Shown: positions 8,854 through 17,782 of the stretch, one piece after another
Layout of the letters: every line of letters starts with the position of its first letter
Position numbering within the stretch: position 1 is the first letter of the stretch
NCBI RefSeq assembly: GCF_000739775.1
Contig: NZ_BBJH01000021.1
Span: forward strand, 1-64,000
Source of the DNA: Paraburkholderia heleia NBRC 101817
GTDB taxonomy: Bacteria; Pseudomonadota; Gammaproteobacteria; Burkholderiales; Burkholderiaceae
Reading direction: 5' to 3'
DNA length: 64,000 nt
Notes under the pieces: model-generated
The model's database searches: none
The model's input: the letters and a program-made list of their open reading frames with translations, nothing else
Told to the model about the DNA's origin: nothing
Program-made: the position numbers and the translations under genes

Positions 8854-9693
8854 TCAGTCGTTATCGAGCGTGCGCTGGCGCAACTCATGCAACTGCGACT
8901 CGACGACGGTCGCGTCTTCCGCGTCCGGGCGCTCGTCGAGATAGTGTTCGAGGTCTTCGAGCGCCGGGCGCAGATAGTCGAGACGCGCATAAGCGAAGCC
9001 TCGGTCGCGCACTTCCTCGATGCTCTGCGGCAGCAGGATCACGAGCCGCTGCTGGATGGCCAGCAGGCGCTGCCAGCGTTCCGTCTGCAGATAGACCGAC
9101 TTCAGGTTGCGCAGCATGCGCGCGACGATCTCGCGTCGTGTGGCCGGCTCGAGCAGCATGCGCAGCGCGCGCGCCACGGAATCGCCGGCGTTGGCCACGA
9201 ACGGTTCGAGCATCTCCACCATGTCGGACTCGGTGAGCGTGCGGCCCGTGGTGGGATCGAGCATCTCGTCGCCTTCGGGCAACGTCACGCGCAGCAGAAA
9301 ATGCCCCGGAAACGACACGCCTTTCACCGGCAGACCGAGCTGGGTCGCCATTTCCAGATACAACACGGCGAGCGAAATGGGGATGCCACGCCGGCGCTTG
9401 AGCACGGCGTTCAGGTGGCTGTTTTCGGGGTCGAGAAAGTCGTTGAGGTTGGCCGCGAACCCCATCTCGCGAAAGAAGCAGCGGTTGAGCACGGCAACCC
9501 GCTGACGCACGTCCGCGCCTTCGGGCATGCGGCGGCGCACGCGCAGCGCGAGTTCGTCGATCTCGGCGAGCGTGCCTTGCAGATCGAGATCGGGATAGGC
9601 GTCCTGCGCGATCGCCAGCGCCGCCTCGGTGAGCGGCAGGCTCTCGTCGTCGGCAACGAGCGCGCTGAAATAATCCAGAACCCGCGTAGTCAT
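8854..9693 (-). CDS. SirB1 family protein (transglutaminase-like/TPR)
   Basis: A 279-aa cytoplasmic protein of the SirB1 family. The N-terminal two thirds carry the transglutaminase-like core (RCFFREMGFAANLNDFLDPENSHLN, RRRGIPISLAVLYLEMA, VSFPGHFLLRV); the C-terminal third (about residues 195-270) is helical and TPR-like (LQTERWQRLLAIQQRLV, ALEDLEHYLDERPDAED). Its biochemical role is unknown. It ends at the terminator shared with the SDR and starts 5 bp after the murJ stop, so the two are probably one operon. Confidence 0.85.
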   Translation of the reverse strand: MTTRVLDYFSALVADDESLPLTEAALAIAQDAYPDLDLQGTLAEIDELALRVRRRMPEGADVRQRVAVLNRCFFREMGFAANLNDFLDPENSHLNAVLKRRRGIPISLAVLYLEMATQLGLPVKGVSFPGHFLLRVTLPEGDEMLDPTTGRTLTESDMVEMLEPFVANAGDSVARALRMLLEPATRREIVARMLRNLKSVYLQTERWQRLLAIQQRLVILLPQSIEEVRDRGFAYARLDYLRPALEDLEHYLDERPDAEDATVVESQLHELRQRTLDND

Positions 9694-9698
9694 CGTGG

Positions 9699-11249
9699 TC
9701 ACTTCGCCCGCCTCTTGAAGTACGCGTATTTGAAGCCCATGAGCCAAAGCATACCGAAATATAGCGCCGCGAACAGGACGAGGCACGCACCGAGCAAGGC
9801 GATGCGCGCAAACGGTTCATGACGCAGCGCGATCCAGTCGTAGCTGGTGGCGCACCAGTGCATCGCCCCGGCCAGCACGAGACATGCCCCCAGCAGCTGC
9901 ACGAAGAACGTGGTCCAGCCGGACGACGGCATATAGATGCCGCGGCGGCGCAGCCCGATGAACAACAGCAGCGCGTTCATGCAGGCGCCGAGGCCGACCG
10001 AGAGCGTCAAGCCCGCGTGCGAGAAGATCGGCACGAAGATGTAGTTGCTGATCTGCGTGGCGATGAGCACGCCCACACCGATCTTGACCGGCGTCTTGAT
10101 GTCCTGGCGCGCATAGAAGCCGGGCGCGAGGATCTTGATGAGGATGAGGCCGACGAGCCCCACTCCGTACGCGGCGAGCGCGCGGCCCGTCATGACGACG
10201 GACGTGGCGTCGAACTTGCCGTAATGAAAGAGCGTGGCCGTGAGCGGCTCGGCGAAGAAAAAGAGCGCGACGGCCGAAGGCGCGGCGAGCAGGAAGGTCA
10301 CGCGCAGGCCCCAGTCGAGCAGCGCCGAGTACTCGTGCGGATCGGCATCGACGTGCGCCTTCGAGAGGCTGGGCAGCAGGATCGTGCCGAGCGCCACGCC
10401 GAGCAGCGCCGTCGGGAACTCCATCAGGCGGTCGGCGTAGTTGATCCACGACACCGCGCCGGGCCCCAGACGCGAGGCGATATTGGTGTTGATGATGAGG
10501 CTGATCTGCGCGACCGAGACGGCGAACATGGCGGGCACCATCTTCGCGAGCACGCGCTTCACGCCTTTGTGCGCGAGCGCCTTGAGCGGATTCAGGCCGA
10601 TGCGCGGCATCATGTCGATGCGCTTCAAGCCCGGCAACTGCACGAGGAACTGCAGCACGCCGCCCACGATCACGGCCCACGCGAGCGCGTAGACGGGCTG
10701 CTTCATATGCGGCGCGAAGGCCACGGCCGCCGTGATGAACGACACGTTGAGCAGCACCGGCGCGAACGCGGGCAGCGAGAACTGCTTGTACGTGTTGAGC
10801 ACGCCTGACGCGAGCGACGTCAGCGAGATGAACACGATATAGGGGAACATGATGCGCGTCATCGTGACGGCGAGCGGAAACGCCTGCCCGTCGCTCTTCA
10901 AGCCCGAAGCGACCACGATCACGACGAACGACGCACCGAAAATGCCGAGCAGCGAGAGGATCGCGAGCACCCACGCGAGCACGGTCGAGGTGGCGTCGAC
11001 GAGCGCGCGCGTGGCGTCGTGGCCCTTCTGGTTCTTGAACTCCGCGAGAATCGGCACGAACGCCTGCGAAAAGGCGCCTTCCGCCGAGATGCGGCGCAGC
11101 AGGTTGGGAATACGAAACGCGACGTAGAAAGCGTCGGTGTACTGGCTCGCACCGAAGGCGCGCGCAATCAGCGTTTCTCGGGCCAGACCGGTCACGCGCG
11201 ACAGCAGCGTGAAGCCGCTGACTGTCAGCAGGGCTCGGAATAGATTCAT
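9699..11249 (-). CDS. murJ: lipid II flippase MurJ (MviN)
   Basis: It flips the peptidoglycan precursor lipid II across the inner membrane. The 516-aa length is typical. About 14 hydrophobic segments are visible, with the family signatures SRVTGLARETLIARAFGAS, DAFYVAFRIPNLLRRISAEGAFSQAFVPIL and the C-terminal membrane segments. The start is an ATG at 11249. It is divergent from rpsT, from which a 408-bp intergenic region separates it. Confidence 0.95.
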   Translation of the reverse strand: MNLFRALLTVSGFTLLSRVTGLARETLIARAFGASQYTDAFYVAFRIPNLLRRISAEGAFSQAFVPILAEFKNQKGHDATRALVDATSTVLAWVLAILSLLGIFGASFVVIVVASGLKSDGQAFPLAVTMTRIMFPYIVFISLTSLASGVLNTYKQFSLPAFAPVLLNVSFITAAVAFAPHMKQPVYALAWAVIVGGVLQFLVQLPGLKRIDMMPRIGLNPLKALAHKGVKRVLAKMVPAMFAVSVAQISLIINTNIASRLGPGAVSWINYADRLMEFPTALLGVALGTILLPSLSKAHVDADPHEYSALLDWGLRVTFLLAAPSAVALFFFAEPLTATLFHYGKFDATSVVMTGRALAAYGVGLVGLILIKILAPGFYARQDIKTPVKIGVGVLIATQISNYIFVPIFSHAGLTLSVGLGACMNALLLFIGLRRRGIYMPSSGWTTFFVQLLGACLVLAGAMHWCATSYDWIALRHEPFARIALLGACLVLFAALYFGMLWLMGFKYAYFKRRAK

Positions 11250-11427
11250 GGGGCGGTCATTATACGGGCGTCGTCCGCTCCATCGCGGATGCGCAGCGCA
11301 AAGGTCGGCGCAAAACCCCGCGCGACGGCGCAGGCGAGCGGGAGGCAAAGGCAAGGCGCGCTGATTGTGACCGTGTTACGTGAAAGGCGTTCACGTACGG
11401 CAGCACTTGTTCGCTATCGCACTGTGA

Positions 11428-11457
11428 TTGCCAGCCGCACGACTCTGCTGCTATACT
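11428..11457 (+). promoter_or_regulatory. sigma70 promoter of rpsT
   Basis: TTGCCA (11428-11433), an 18-bp spacer and TATACT (11452-11457) precede rpsT. The predicted leader is about 195 nt, long enough to hold translational control such as S20 autoregulation, though no specific site is evident. Confidence 0.6.
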
Positions 11458-11657
11458 TCTTGGTTCGGGTTCTCGCAGAGGCCTCGAAACGCGTCTTGGA
11501 AAGGGAGCGGAAACCCGCTCTGGCACAAAAGGCGCGGCCAGTTGGGCAAAACTCAGCCGGCAAATACCGTTTTGAACGTCTCAGGCATCGCTGCCGGTCG
11601 TTCGAATCCAGGCAAAGAGCGTGGTCGCACCACGCTCCGCAATCACAAGGAATCGCA

Positions 11658-11930
11658 ATGGCAAACTCCGCACAAGCACGCAAGCGCGCCCGTCAGGCCG
11701 TGAAGGCAAACTCGCACAACTCGGCACTGCGCTCGAAGTTCCGCACCGCCATCAAGGCTGTTCGCAAGGCAATCGACGCCGGCGACCAGGCAAAGGCTGC
11801 CGAAGTTCTGAAGGCATCGGGCAAGACGCTCGACATCATCGCCGACAAGAAGATCGTTCACAAGAACAAGGCCGCTCGCCATAAGAGCCGCCTGGCGGCT
11901 GCCGTCAAGGCAATGCAAGCCGCGCAGTAA
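11658..11930 (+). CDS. rpsT: 30S ribosomal protein S20
   Basis: S20 binds 16S rRNA early in small subunit assembly. The 90-aa product is highly basic, starting MANSAQARKRARQAVKANSH and containing RSKFRTAIKAVRKAI and HKNKAARHKSRLAA, as in all S20 proteins. AAGGA precedes the ATG. It is monocistronic, with its own promoter and a terminator right after the gene. Confidence 0.97.
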   Translation: MANSAQARKRARQAVKANSHNSALRSKFRTAIKAVRKAIDAGDQAKAAEVLKASGKTLDIIADKKIVHKNKAARHKSRLAAAVKAMQAAQ

Positions 11931-11982
11931 AGACTCGGACGCCGGCCGCGGCCGGCAATCGACTCGCTGAGCTGCACCACAA

Positions 11983-12004
11983 AAAACCCGCTTCGGCGGG
12001 TTTT
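11983..12004 (+). terminator. rpsT terminator
   Basis: AAAACCCGC (11983-11991), a TTCG tetraloop and GCGGGTTTT (11996-12004) form a compact intrinsic terminator. Confidence 0.85.
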
Positions 12005-12022
12005 CTGGTTTCTGCAGGGCAT

Positions 12023-12042
12023 AAAAAACCCGCCGAAGCGGG
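12023..12042 (-). terminator. terminator of the DUF3579 gene
   Basis: On the minus strand a CCCGC/GCGGG stem with a TTCG loop is followed by six T residues. It faces the rpsT terminator. Confidence 0.8.
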
Positions 12043-12067
12043 CCCTTCCCTGGCCTTCGCCGCGCCG

Positions 12068-12415
12068 TCAGCGCACGTTGGCTTGCTGCGTGGCGTGGTC
12101 GTGAGGCAGTTCGCACGCCTCGGTCACGACGAGGTCGTTGTCCTTCGCGAAGTTCATCACAAAATTAAAGGCCATCGGCTCGACGTCCTTCAGGCGCGAA
12201 TCCAGCACGACGACCTTGAGGTCGCCGATCATCGTCGGGCGCACATAGAGCGAGTAGCGCAGATAGGCGTTCGGGCCGCGAGCATTGGCCGACGCTTTCG
12301 GACCAAAGCTCGACATCACCCCGGCGAGGCGCTCCGACCAGTCACTCGGACGAAACTTCTTCCCCGTGCTGGTGATGCCTTGAATGAAGTATTCAGTTGG
12401 AGCTTCGTCGGCCAT
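12068..12415 (-). CDS. DUF3579 domain-containing protein
   Basis: A 115-aa cytoplasmic protein of unknown function, recognised from YFIQGITSTGKKFRPSDWSERLAG, ARGPNAYLRYSLYVRP and the C-terminal PMAFNFVMNFAKDNDLVV. It has no signal or membrane segment. Betaproteobacteria commonly encode this family next to argF, which here is transcribed away from it across a 626-bp intergenic region. No function can be assigned from sequence. Confidence 0.85.
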   Translation of the reverse strand: MADEAPTEYFIQGITSTGKKFRPSDWSERLAGVMSSFGPKASANARGPNAYLRYSLYVRPTMIGDLKVVVLDSRLKDVEPMAFNFVMNFAKDNDLVVTEACELPHDHATQQANVR

Positions 12416-13041
12416 GCAGGAGTACCTGTGTGTGTAGCTGCTGGGTGCGTTTGCAGCGTGTAACGGCGGCACGAGCGCTGCGCCCGCGCGGGTACCGCGG
12501 AACACCGGCCGCGGGGGTCGCCCGCCGCCACACGCATGGACAGTCCGATGGCCAGGAAACGGCTGCCGCGCACCCCGCCTGGCATGAAGTCTCGAAAATC
12601 GCCGCCGATGCGTGTCACAAGCAGGTCTCGCAACGGGATCGACAGGACGACTTCGCGGCGCACTGCCGGTCAGCGCACAGGCCGCGCCCGCGGGCTTGCC
12701 TGCCGCGGCCGCGAGGTGCTGCCACCTTGCCGTCGCCCACGTTCAGGGCCCGTTTGTCGTGCCTAAGAAATCTCTGAGATTATAGCGCACTGACCGTTTT
12801 GACGCAGTGCACACAAGGCACTTGAAAGGCTGGATCCGGGCCCTTGCGATGCCCGCGAACCCGTCACGAAAGTCATCGCAAAAGCGCTGCCCGCCGTGCG
12901 TCAAAGCACCCTGCCCCAATTTTGGGCAACTCGTCAAAATGCGCAAAATCCTTTATGCTGCTTTGACTTACCACCAACCGCAGCGGCGTCGCCGGCCCAA
13001 TCCTGCAGTTCGAGGCCGTGTCGGGCGCCGTTTTTTGTTTC
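12416..13041. other. intergenic region between DUF3579 gene and argF
   Basis: These 626 bp hold no gene I can support. A TATGCT (12954-12959) about 80 bp before argF might be a -10 element but lacks a good -35. No ARG box or attenuator structure was identified. Confidence 0.4.
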
Positions 13042-13971
13042 ATGACCTCCCGGACCATACGCCATTACCTGCAGTTCAAGGATTTCTCCCTTGACGAATA
13101 TGAATATGTGCTGGAGCGCGCGCGCATCCTGAAGCGCAAGTTCAAGAACTACGAGACCTATCACCCGCTGCACGACCGCACGCTGGCGATGATCTTCGAG
13201 AAGAGCTCCACGCGCACGCGCCTGTCATTCGAAGCGGGTATCTTCCAGCTGGGCGGCCACGCCGTGTTCATGAACACGCGCGACACGCAACTCGGCCGCG
13301 GCGAGCCGATCGAAGATTCGGCGCAGGTCATCTCGCGCATGGTCGACATCATCATGATCCGCACGTTCGGCCAGGACATCCTGCAGCGCTTCGCCGAAAG
13401 CTCGCGCGTGCCGGTCATCAACGGCCTCACGAACGAGTACCATCCCTGCCAGGTGCTGGCCGACATCTTCACGTACTACGAGCACCGCGGCCCGATCCGC
13501 GGCAAGACCGTGGCGTGGGTCGGCGACGCCAACAACATGCTCTACACGTGGATCGAAGCCGCGCAGATCCTCGGCTTCAAGCTGCGCATCTCCACCCCGC
13601 CGGGCTATCCGCTCGATCCGGCGCTGGTCGCGCCGGAAAGCAAGCCGTTCTACGAAGTGTTCGAGGACCCGCACGACGCCTGCGACGGCGCCGACCTCGT
13701 CACGACCGACGTCTGGACCAGCATGGGCTTCGAGGCCGAAAACGAAGCGCGCAAGCAGGCCTTCGCCGACTGGTGCGTGGACGCGCCGATGATGGCCCGC
13801 GCCAACGCCGATGCGCTTTTCATGCACTGTCTGCCCGCACACCGCGGCGAGGAAGTGAGTGCCGAGGTCATCGACGGCCCGCAGAGCGTGGTCTGGGATG
13901 AGGCCGAAAACCGCCTTCACGTGCAGAAGGCGCTCATGGAGTTCCTGCTGCTCGGCCGCTTGAACCACTGA
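13042..13971 (+). CDS. argF: ornithine carbamoyltransferase
   Basis: It makes citrulline from ornithine and carbamoyl phosphate in arginine synthesis. The 309-aa product has the carbamoyl phosphate loop EKSSTRTRLSFEAG, the HPCQVLAD motif, WVGDANNML, TDVWTSMG, and the ornithine-site signature FMHCLPAHRGEEVS. The start is an ATG at 13042 with a T-rich stretch upstream rather than a clear Shine-Dalgarno. A terminator follows, so the gene is monocistronic. Confidence 0.96.
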   Translation: MTSRTIRHYLQFKDFSLDEYEYVLERARILKRKFKNYETYHPLHDRTLAMIFEKSSTRTRLSFEAGIFQLGGHAVFMNTRDTQLGRGEPIEDSAQVISRMVDIIMIRTFGQDILQRFAESSRVPVINGLTNEYHPCQVLADIFTYYEHRGPIRGKTVAWVGDANNMLYTWIEAAQILGFKLRISTPPGYPLDPALVAPESKPFYEVFEDPHDACDGADLVTTDVWTSMGFEAENEARKQAFADWCVDAPMMARANADALFMHCLPAHRGEEVSAEVIDGPQSVVWDEAENRLHVQKALMEFLLLGRLNH

Positions 13972-13994
13972 GCCTCGCCTACGCCATCATGAAG

Positions 13995-14020
13995 AAGCCG
14001 ACCCGAAGGTCGGCTTTTTT
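13995..14020 (+). terminator. argF terminator
   Basis: AAGCCGACC (13995-14003), CGAA loop, GGTCGGCTT (14008-14016), then more T residues to 14020. Confidence 0.88.
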
Positions 14021-14048
14021 GTGCCTGCTGCGGCTCGCGGCTCGCGCA

Positions 14049-14849
14049 TTACACCGTTTCGCCAAGACGACGCGCCAGCGACTTCAAAAGCGGCGCCACG
14101 CGCTCGCGAAACACCTCGGGCCCCATCGACGAAGCCGGCCCGCTGCAACTGAGCACGAGCCAGCGACGCTCGCGCGGCTCGCGAAACGGCACCGCCACGG
14201 CGTTGACGTCTTCGTGCCAGTCGCGAAACGAATAGCAGCACCCCTCCTTGCCGAACACCTCGATCTCGCGTTTCGCGGCCTCCACCAACGCCGGCCCTTC
14301 GGTGCCCGCTGCCTTCTCCAGTTCCGCGAACAACGCCATACGCACATCGATGGGCTGCACGGCCAGATACGCGCGGCCCATCGAGCTCGTGAGCATGGAC
14401 AGCCGTGAGCCCGACGCGAGGCCGAGCGTGAGCGCCGTCTCGCTGCGGATCGTTTCGAGATAGATCACGTCGAGGCCGTCGCGGCACCCCAGCGACACCG
14501 CGGCGCCCACCTCGCGCGCGAACGCGCGCATATGCGGGCGGGCGAGTTCGAGCGTGTCCGTGCCCGAAAGCAGCGCGAAGCCGAGTGACAGCACCCCGGC
14601 GTCGAGCGCATATTTGCCAAGCGATTCATCAAAGCGCAGATAGCCGAGCACGGTGAGCGTGTACGCGAGCCGGTTCACGGTCGCCTTGGGCAGGCCCGTG
14701 CGCTCCACGAAGTCGCGATTGCCGAGCAGTGTTTCGCCGGGACGGAACGCCCGCAGCAGGTCGAGCCCGCGGGCGAGCGCCACGACGAACTTGCGCTCGT
14801 CGATCGGCCCCTCGGCCAGCGAAGAAGAAAAAGATGAAGTCGTAGTCAT
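14049..14849 (-). CDS. IclR family transcriptional regulator
   Basis: A 266-aa regulator. The N-terminal winged helix-turn-helix spans about residues 25-80 (ALARGLDLLRAF, VERTGLPKATVNRLAYTL); the C-terminal effector domain follows (ELARPHMRAFAREVGAAVSLG, VIYLETIRSE, SMGRAYLA, GKEGCCYSFRDW). It is divergent from gcdH with a 127-bp shared region containing a perfect palindrome, so it probably controls gcdH and itself. The effector is unknown; a glutaryl-CoA pathway metabolite is an inference. Confidence 0.9.
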   Translation of the reverse strand: MTTTSSFSSSLAEGPIDERKFVVALARGLDLLRAFRPGETLLGNRDFVERTGLPKATVNRLAYTLTVLGYLRFDESLGKYALDAGVLSLGFALLSGTDTLELARPHMRAFAREVGAAVSLGCRDGLDVIYLETIRSETALTLGLASGSRLSMLTSSMGRAYLAVQPIDVRMALFAELEKAAGTEGPALVEAAKREIEVFGKEGCCYSFRDWHEDVNAVAVPFREPRERRWLVLSCSGPASSMGPEVFRERVAPLLKSLARRLGETV

Positions 14850-14905
14850 TCCGGATGCGGATATGGGCGCCTTGGTGCTACACTCAAGTCAATTTGCAAA
14901 ACATT

Positions 14906-14922
14906 GTTCCGCATAGCGGAAC
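14906..14922. promoter_or_regulatory. palindromic operator between iclR-type gene and gcdH
   Basis: GTTCCGC-ATA-GCGGAAC is a perfect 7-bp dyad with a 3-bp centre, 55 bp before gcdH and 57 bp before the regulator start. IclR-type operators often have TTCCG/CGGAA-like half sites. Confidence 0.65.
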
Positions 14923-14976
14923 TCCCGTCAAGCGCAAATTCGCCCATTTCACGGATTTGAGGAAAGGAGAGACACC

Positions 14977-16167
14977 ATGGCCGCACACGCCCAGTTCCAT
15001 TGGGAAGACCCGCTTCTGCTCGACCAGCAGCTCACCGAAGAGGAGCGCATGGTGCGCGACGCCGCCGCCGCGTACGCTCAGGACAAGCTTGCTCCGCGCG
15101 TGCTGGAAGCGTTCCGCCACGAAAAGACGGACGCCTCGATCTTCCGCGAGATGGGCGAAGTCGGCCTGCTCGGGCCGACGATCCCCGAGCAATATGGCGG
15201 CCCCGGCCTCAATTACGTGGCCTATGGCCTGATTGCGCGCGAAGTGGAGCGCATCGACTCGGGCTATCGCTCGATGATGTCGGTGCAGTCGTCGCTCGTG
15301 ATGGTGCCGATCTTCGAATTCGGCTCGCAGGCGCAAAAGCAGAAGTACCTGCCGAGGCTCGCCAGCGGCGAATGGATCGGATGCTTCGGGCTAACGGAGC
15401 CGAACCACGGCTCGGACCCGGGCAGCATGGTCACGCGCGCGAAGAAGGTGAACGGCGGCTACTCGCTCTCGGGCGCGAAGATGTGGATCACGAACTCGCC
15501 GATCGCCGACGTGTTCGTCGTCTGGGCAAAGCTCGAGGAAGACGGCAAGGACGACATCCGCGGCTTCATCCTCGAGAAAGGCTGGAAGGGTCTCTCGGCG
15601 CCGGCCATCCACGGCAAGGTGGGTCTGCGCGCCTCGATCACCGGCGAAATCGTGCTCGACGAAGTGTTCGTGCCGGAAGAAAACATCATGCCGGACGTGA
15701 AGGGCCTGCGCGGTCCGTTCACCTGCCTGAACTCGGCGCGCTATGGCATTGCCTGGGGTGCGCTCGGTGCCGCCGAATCGTGCTGGCACACGGCGCGCCA
15801 GTACGTGCTCGACCGCAAGCAGTTCGGCCGCCCGCTTGCCGCGAACCAGCTGATTCAGAAGAAGCTCGCCGACATGCAAACGGAAATCACCCTCGGCCTG
15901 CAGGGTTGCCTGCGTCTTGGCCGCATGAAGGACGAAGGCACGGCGGCCGTCGAGATCACGTCGATCATGAAGCGCAACTCGTGTGGCAAGTCGCTCGACA
16001 TCGCGCGTCTCGCCCGCGACATGCTGGGCGGCAACGGCATTTCCGACGAGTTCGGCGTGGCGCGTCACCTCGTGAACCTCGAAGTGGTGAACACCTACGA
16101 GGGCACGCACGACATCCACGCGCTGATCCTCGGCCGCGCGCAAACGGGCATTCAGGCGTTCTTCTGA
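14977..16167 (+). CDS. gcdH: glutaryl-CoA dehydrogenase
   Basis: An FAD enzyme oxidising and decarboxylating glutaryl-CoA to crotonyl-CoA in lysine, tryptophan and glutarate breakdown. The 396-aa product has the acyl-CoA dehydrogenase core: CFGLTEPNHGSDPGSM, KMWITNSPIAD, RYGIAWGALGAAE, the FAD segment DRKQFGRPLAANQLIQKKLA, and VNTYEGTHDIHALILGRAQTG holding the catalytic Glu. Arg and Ser in the active-site region support glutaryl-CoA rather than simple acyl-CoA. A strong AGGAAAGGAG site precedes the ATG. Confidence 0.94.
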   Translation: MAAHAQFHWEDPLLLDQQLTEEERMVRDAAAAYAQDKLAPRVLEAFRHEKTDASIFREMGEVGLLGPTIPEQYGGPGLNYVAYGLIAREVERIDSGYRSMMSVQSSLVMVPIFEFGSQAQKQKYLPRLASGEWIGCFGLTEPNHGSDPGSMVTRAKKVNGGYSLSGAKMWITNSPIADVFVVWAKLEEDGKDDIRGFILEKGWKGLSAPAIHGKVGLRASITGEIVLDEVFVPEENIMPDVKGLRGPFTCLNSARYGIAWGALGAAESCWHTARQYVLDRKQFGRPLAANQLIQKKLADMQTEITLGLQGCLRLGRMKDEGTAAVEITSIMKRNSCGKSLDIARLARDMLGGNGISDEFGVARHLVNLEVVNTYEGTHDIHALILGRAQTGIQAFF

Positions 16168-16200
16168 TCGCCGCGCGGCCCCGCATCGCCGGCGCATAAA

Positions 16201-16232
16201 AAACGCCGCACGATTCGTTTCGTGCGGCGTTT
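16201..16232. terminator. bidirectional terminator gcdH/peroxiredoxin
   Basis: A perfect 13-bp stem (AAACGCCGCACGA, 16201-16213; complement 16220-16232) is flanked by A and T runs and serves the two convergent genes. Confidence 0.85.
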
Positions 16233-16273
16233 CTGTTTTGGCGCGCGTCCCGCGCGGACGTCGGCCGAACGGC

Positions 16274-16912
16274 TTACTTGTTCGGCTGCGGCGTCATGCG
16301 CAAATACGGACGCAGGGCCTTGTAGCCCTTCGGGAACTTCTGCTTGAGGACTTCTTCGTCCTTCAGCGACGGCACGATCACGACGTCGTCGCCCTGCTTC
16401 CAGTTGCCGGGCGTCGCGACCTGGTAGTTGTCGGTGAGCTGCAGCGAGTCGATCACGCGCAGGACTTCGTCGAAGTTGCGCCCCGTACTCGCCGGATAGG
16501 TGATGATGAGGCGCACCTTCTTGTTCGGATCGATCACGAAGAGCGAGCGCACGGTGAGCGTCTCGTTCGCGTTGGGATGGATCATGTCGTACAGCGTGGA
16601 CACCTTGCGGTCGCCGTCCGCGAGAATCGGGAAGCCGACGTTCGCGGCCTGCGTCTCGTTGATGTCCTTGATCCATTCGTTGTGCGACTGGGCGCTATCC
16701 ACCGAAAGCGCGATCGTCTTCACGTTACGCTTCTCGAACTCGTCCTTGAGCTTCGCGGTCAGACCAAGTTCGGTCGTGCACACCGGCGTGAAGTCGGCCG
16801 GATGTGAAAACAGGACGCCCCAGCTATTGCCGAGCCACTCGTGAAACTTGATACGGCCAATGCTCGAATCCTGCTCGAAGTCGGGTGCGATATCGCCAAG
16901 ACGTAGACTCAT
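16274..16912 (-). CDS. 1-Cys peroxiredoxin (Prx6-type)
   Basis: A thiol peroxidase reducing H2O2 and organic peroxides. The 212-aa product has the peroxidatic Cys in SHPADFTPVCTTELG (about residue 46) and no second cysteine, which defines the 1-Cys group. The long C-terminal domain (NYQVATPGNWKQGDDVVIVP, FPKGYKALRPYLRMTPQP) is typical of the Prx6 class. It stands alone, divergent from the DUF883 gene across 390 bp. Confidence 0.93.
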   Translation of the reverse strand: MSLRLGDIAPDFEQDSSIGRIKFHEWLGNSWGVLFSHPADFTPVCTTELGLTAKLKDEFEKRNVKTIALSVDSAQSHNEWIKDINETQAANVGFPILADGDRKVSTLYDMIHPNANETLTVRSLFVIDPNKKVRLIITYPASTGRNFDEVLRVIDSLQLTDNYQVATPGNWKQGDDVVIVPSLKDEEVLKQKFPKGYKALRPYLRMTPQPNK

Positions 16913-17302
16913 GGTGCGGTTCCTTTGGACGAGGTGAATGAGGCTGGATAGAAACAGTGCGCGTGGCCCGCTGATCCAGTGGGCGTTTACAACACTCAAG
17001 CATACAGGCCCTGGTCATGCCCCGCGAACGAACATCGCCTCACACCGGTATGAGTTTTTGTAATTTTGAACCGATTGGAGGAAACTTTAGGTGCCGGATC
17101 AAATCCATGTCTCTCGACTCGCGATTTTTTTGTAAGCGGGATACAGAACCCCCGCTCATGCACGCTTGCGGGAACGGATCGTGCGGATTTACAGGTCGTG
17201 GCGGCGCGTCACGCTTGCCAGCGCCCGTATCTTTGTTACGATTCACGCGTGATGTGACACGATGGGAGCCAGTCAATGTCAGAGGTCAATAAGGAGAGGC
17301 TG
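16913..17302. other. peroxiredoxin-DUF883 divergent intergenic region
   Basis: No gene is supported here. The right end contains the candidate DUF883 promoter. I see no clear OxyR-type site, although binding motifs of that kind are too degenerate to exclude by eye. Confidence 0.4.
17215..17242 (+). promoter_or_regulatory. candidate promoter of the DUF883 operon
   Basis: TTGCCA (17215-17220), a 16-bp spacer and TACGAT (17237-17242) lie 60 bp before the DUF883 start. Confidence 0.45.
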
Positions 17303-17578
17303 ATGTCCGATATCAAAACCGTCCTCGCGGATGCAGAGGACCTGCTCAAGCAGGCAGCGAGCGCTACGGGCGAGCGCGCTTCGGAGTTGCGCGAAACGGC
17401 ACTCTCGCGTCTGAAGCAGGCGAAAGAGAAGGCCGCCGACGTCCAGGTGGTCGTGGTCGAAAAAGGCAAGAAAGCGGCACGCGCCACCGACGACTATGTC
17501 CACGAGCATCCGTGGGCGTCGATCGGGATCGCCGCCGGCGTGGGCGTGCTGGTCGGCTTGCTGATCAACCGCAAATAA
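17303..17578 (+). CDS. DUF883 (ElaB/YqjD) family membrane-anchored protein
   Basis: A 91-aa protein with a charged coiled-coil body (AEDLLKQAASATGERASELR, RLKQAKEKAADVQ) and a C-terminal membrane anchor HPWASIGIAAGVGVLVGLLI ending INRK. E. coli YqjD-type relatives anchor ribosomes to the inner membrane in stationary phase. The ATG at 17303 has AAGGAG six bases upstream and is preferred over an in-frame ATG at 17276. It heads a likely three-gene group matching the E. coli yqjD-yqjE-yqjK arrangement. Confidence 0.85.
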   Translation: MSDIKTVLADAEDLLKQAASATGERASELRETALSRLKQAKEKAADVQVVVVEKGKKAARATDDYVHEHPWASIGIAAGVGVLVGLLINRK

Positions 17579-17782
17579 ATCGGCGCTCGCCGCGCCACGC
17601 CGGTGCGCCAGGCGCTCCCGCGTGGCGCGCGCGACCAGCCGCTGGCGGCGGGTGGCTGAAAGCTTTTTGCCGACGCGGCCCGCCGCACTGCGTGGTCTCG
17701 GCGGGCGATCCAGCCCGCTGCTTTTTCTTGCGTTTTTTCTTGCGCATTGCCCGGGCATCCGCCTGCGCTACCTGCCATCGCC

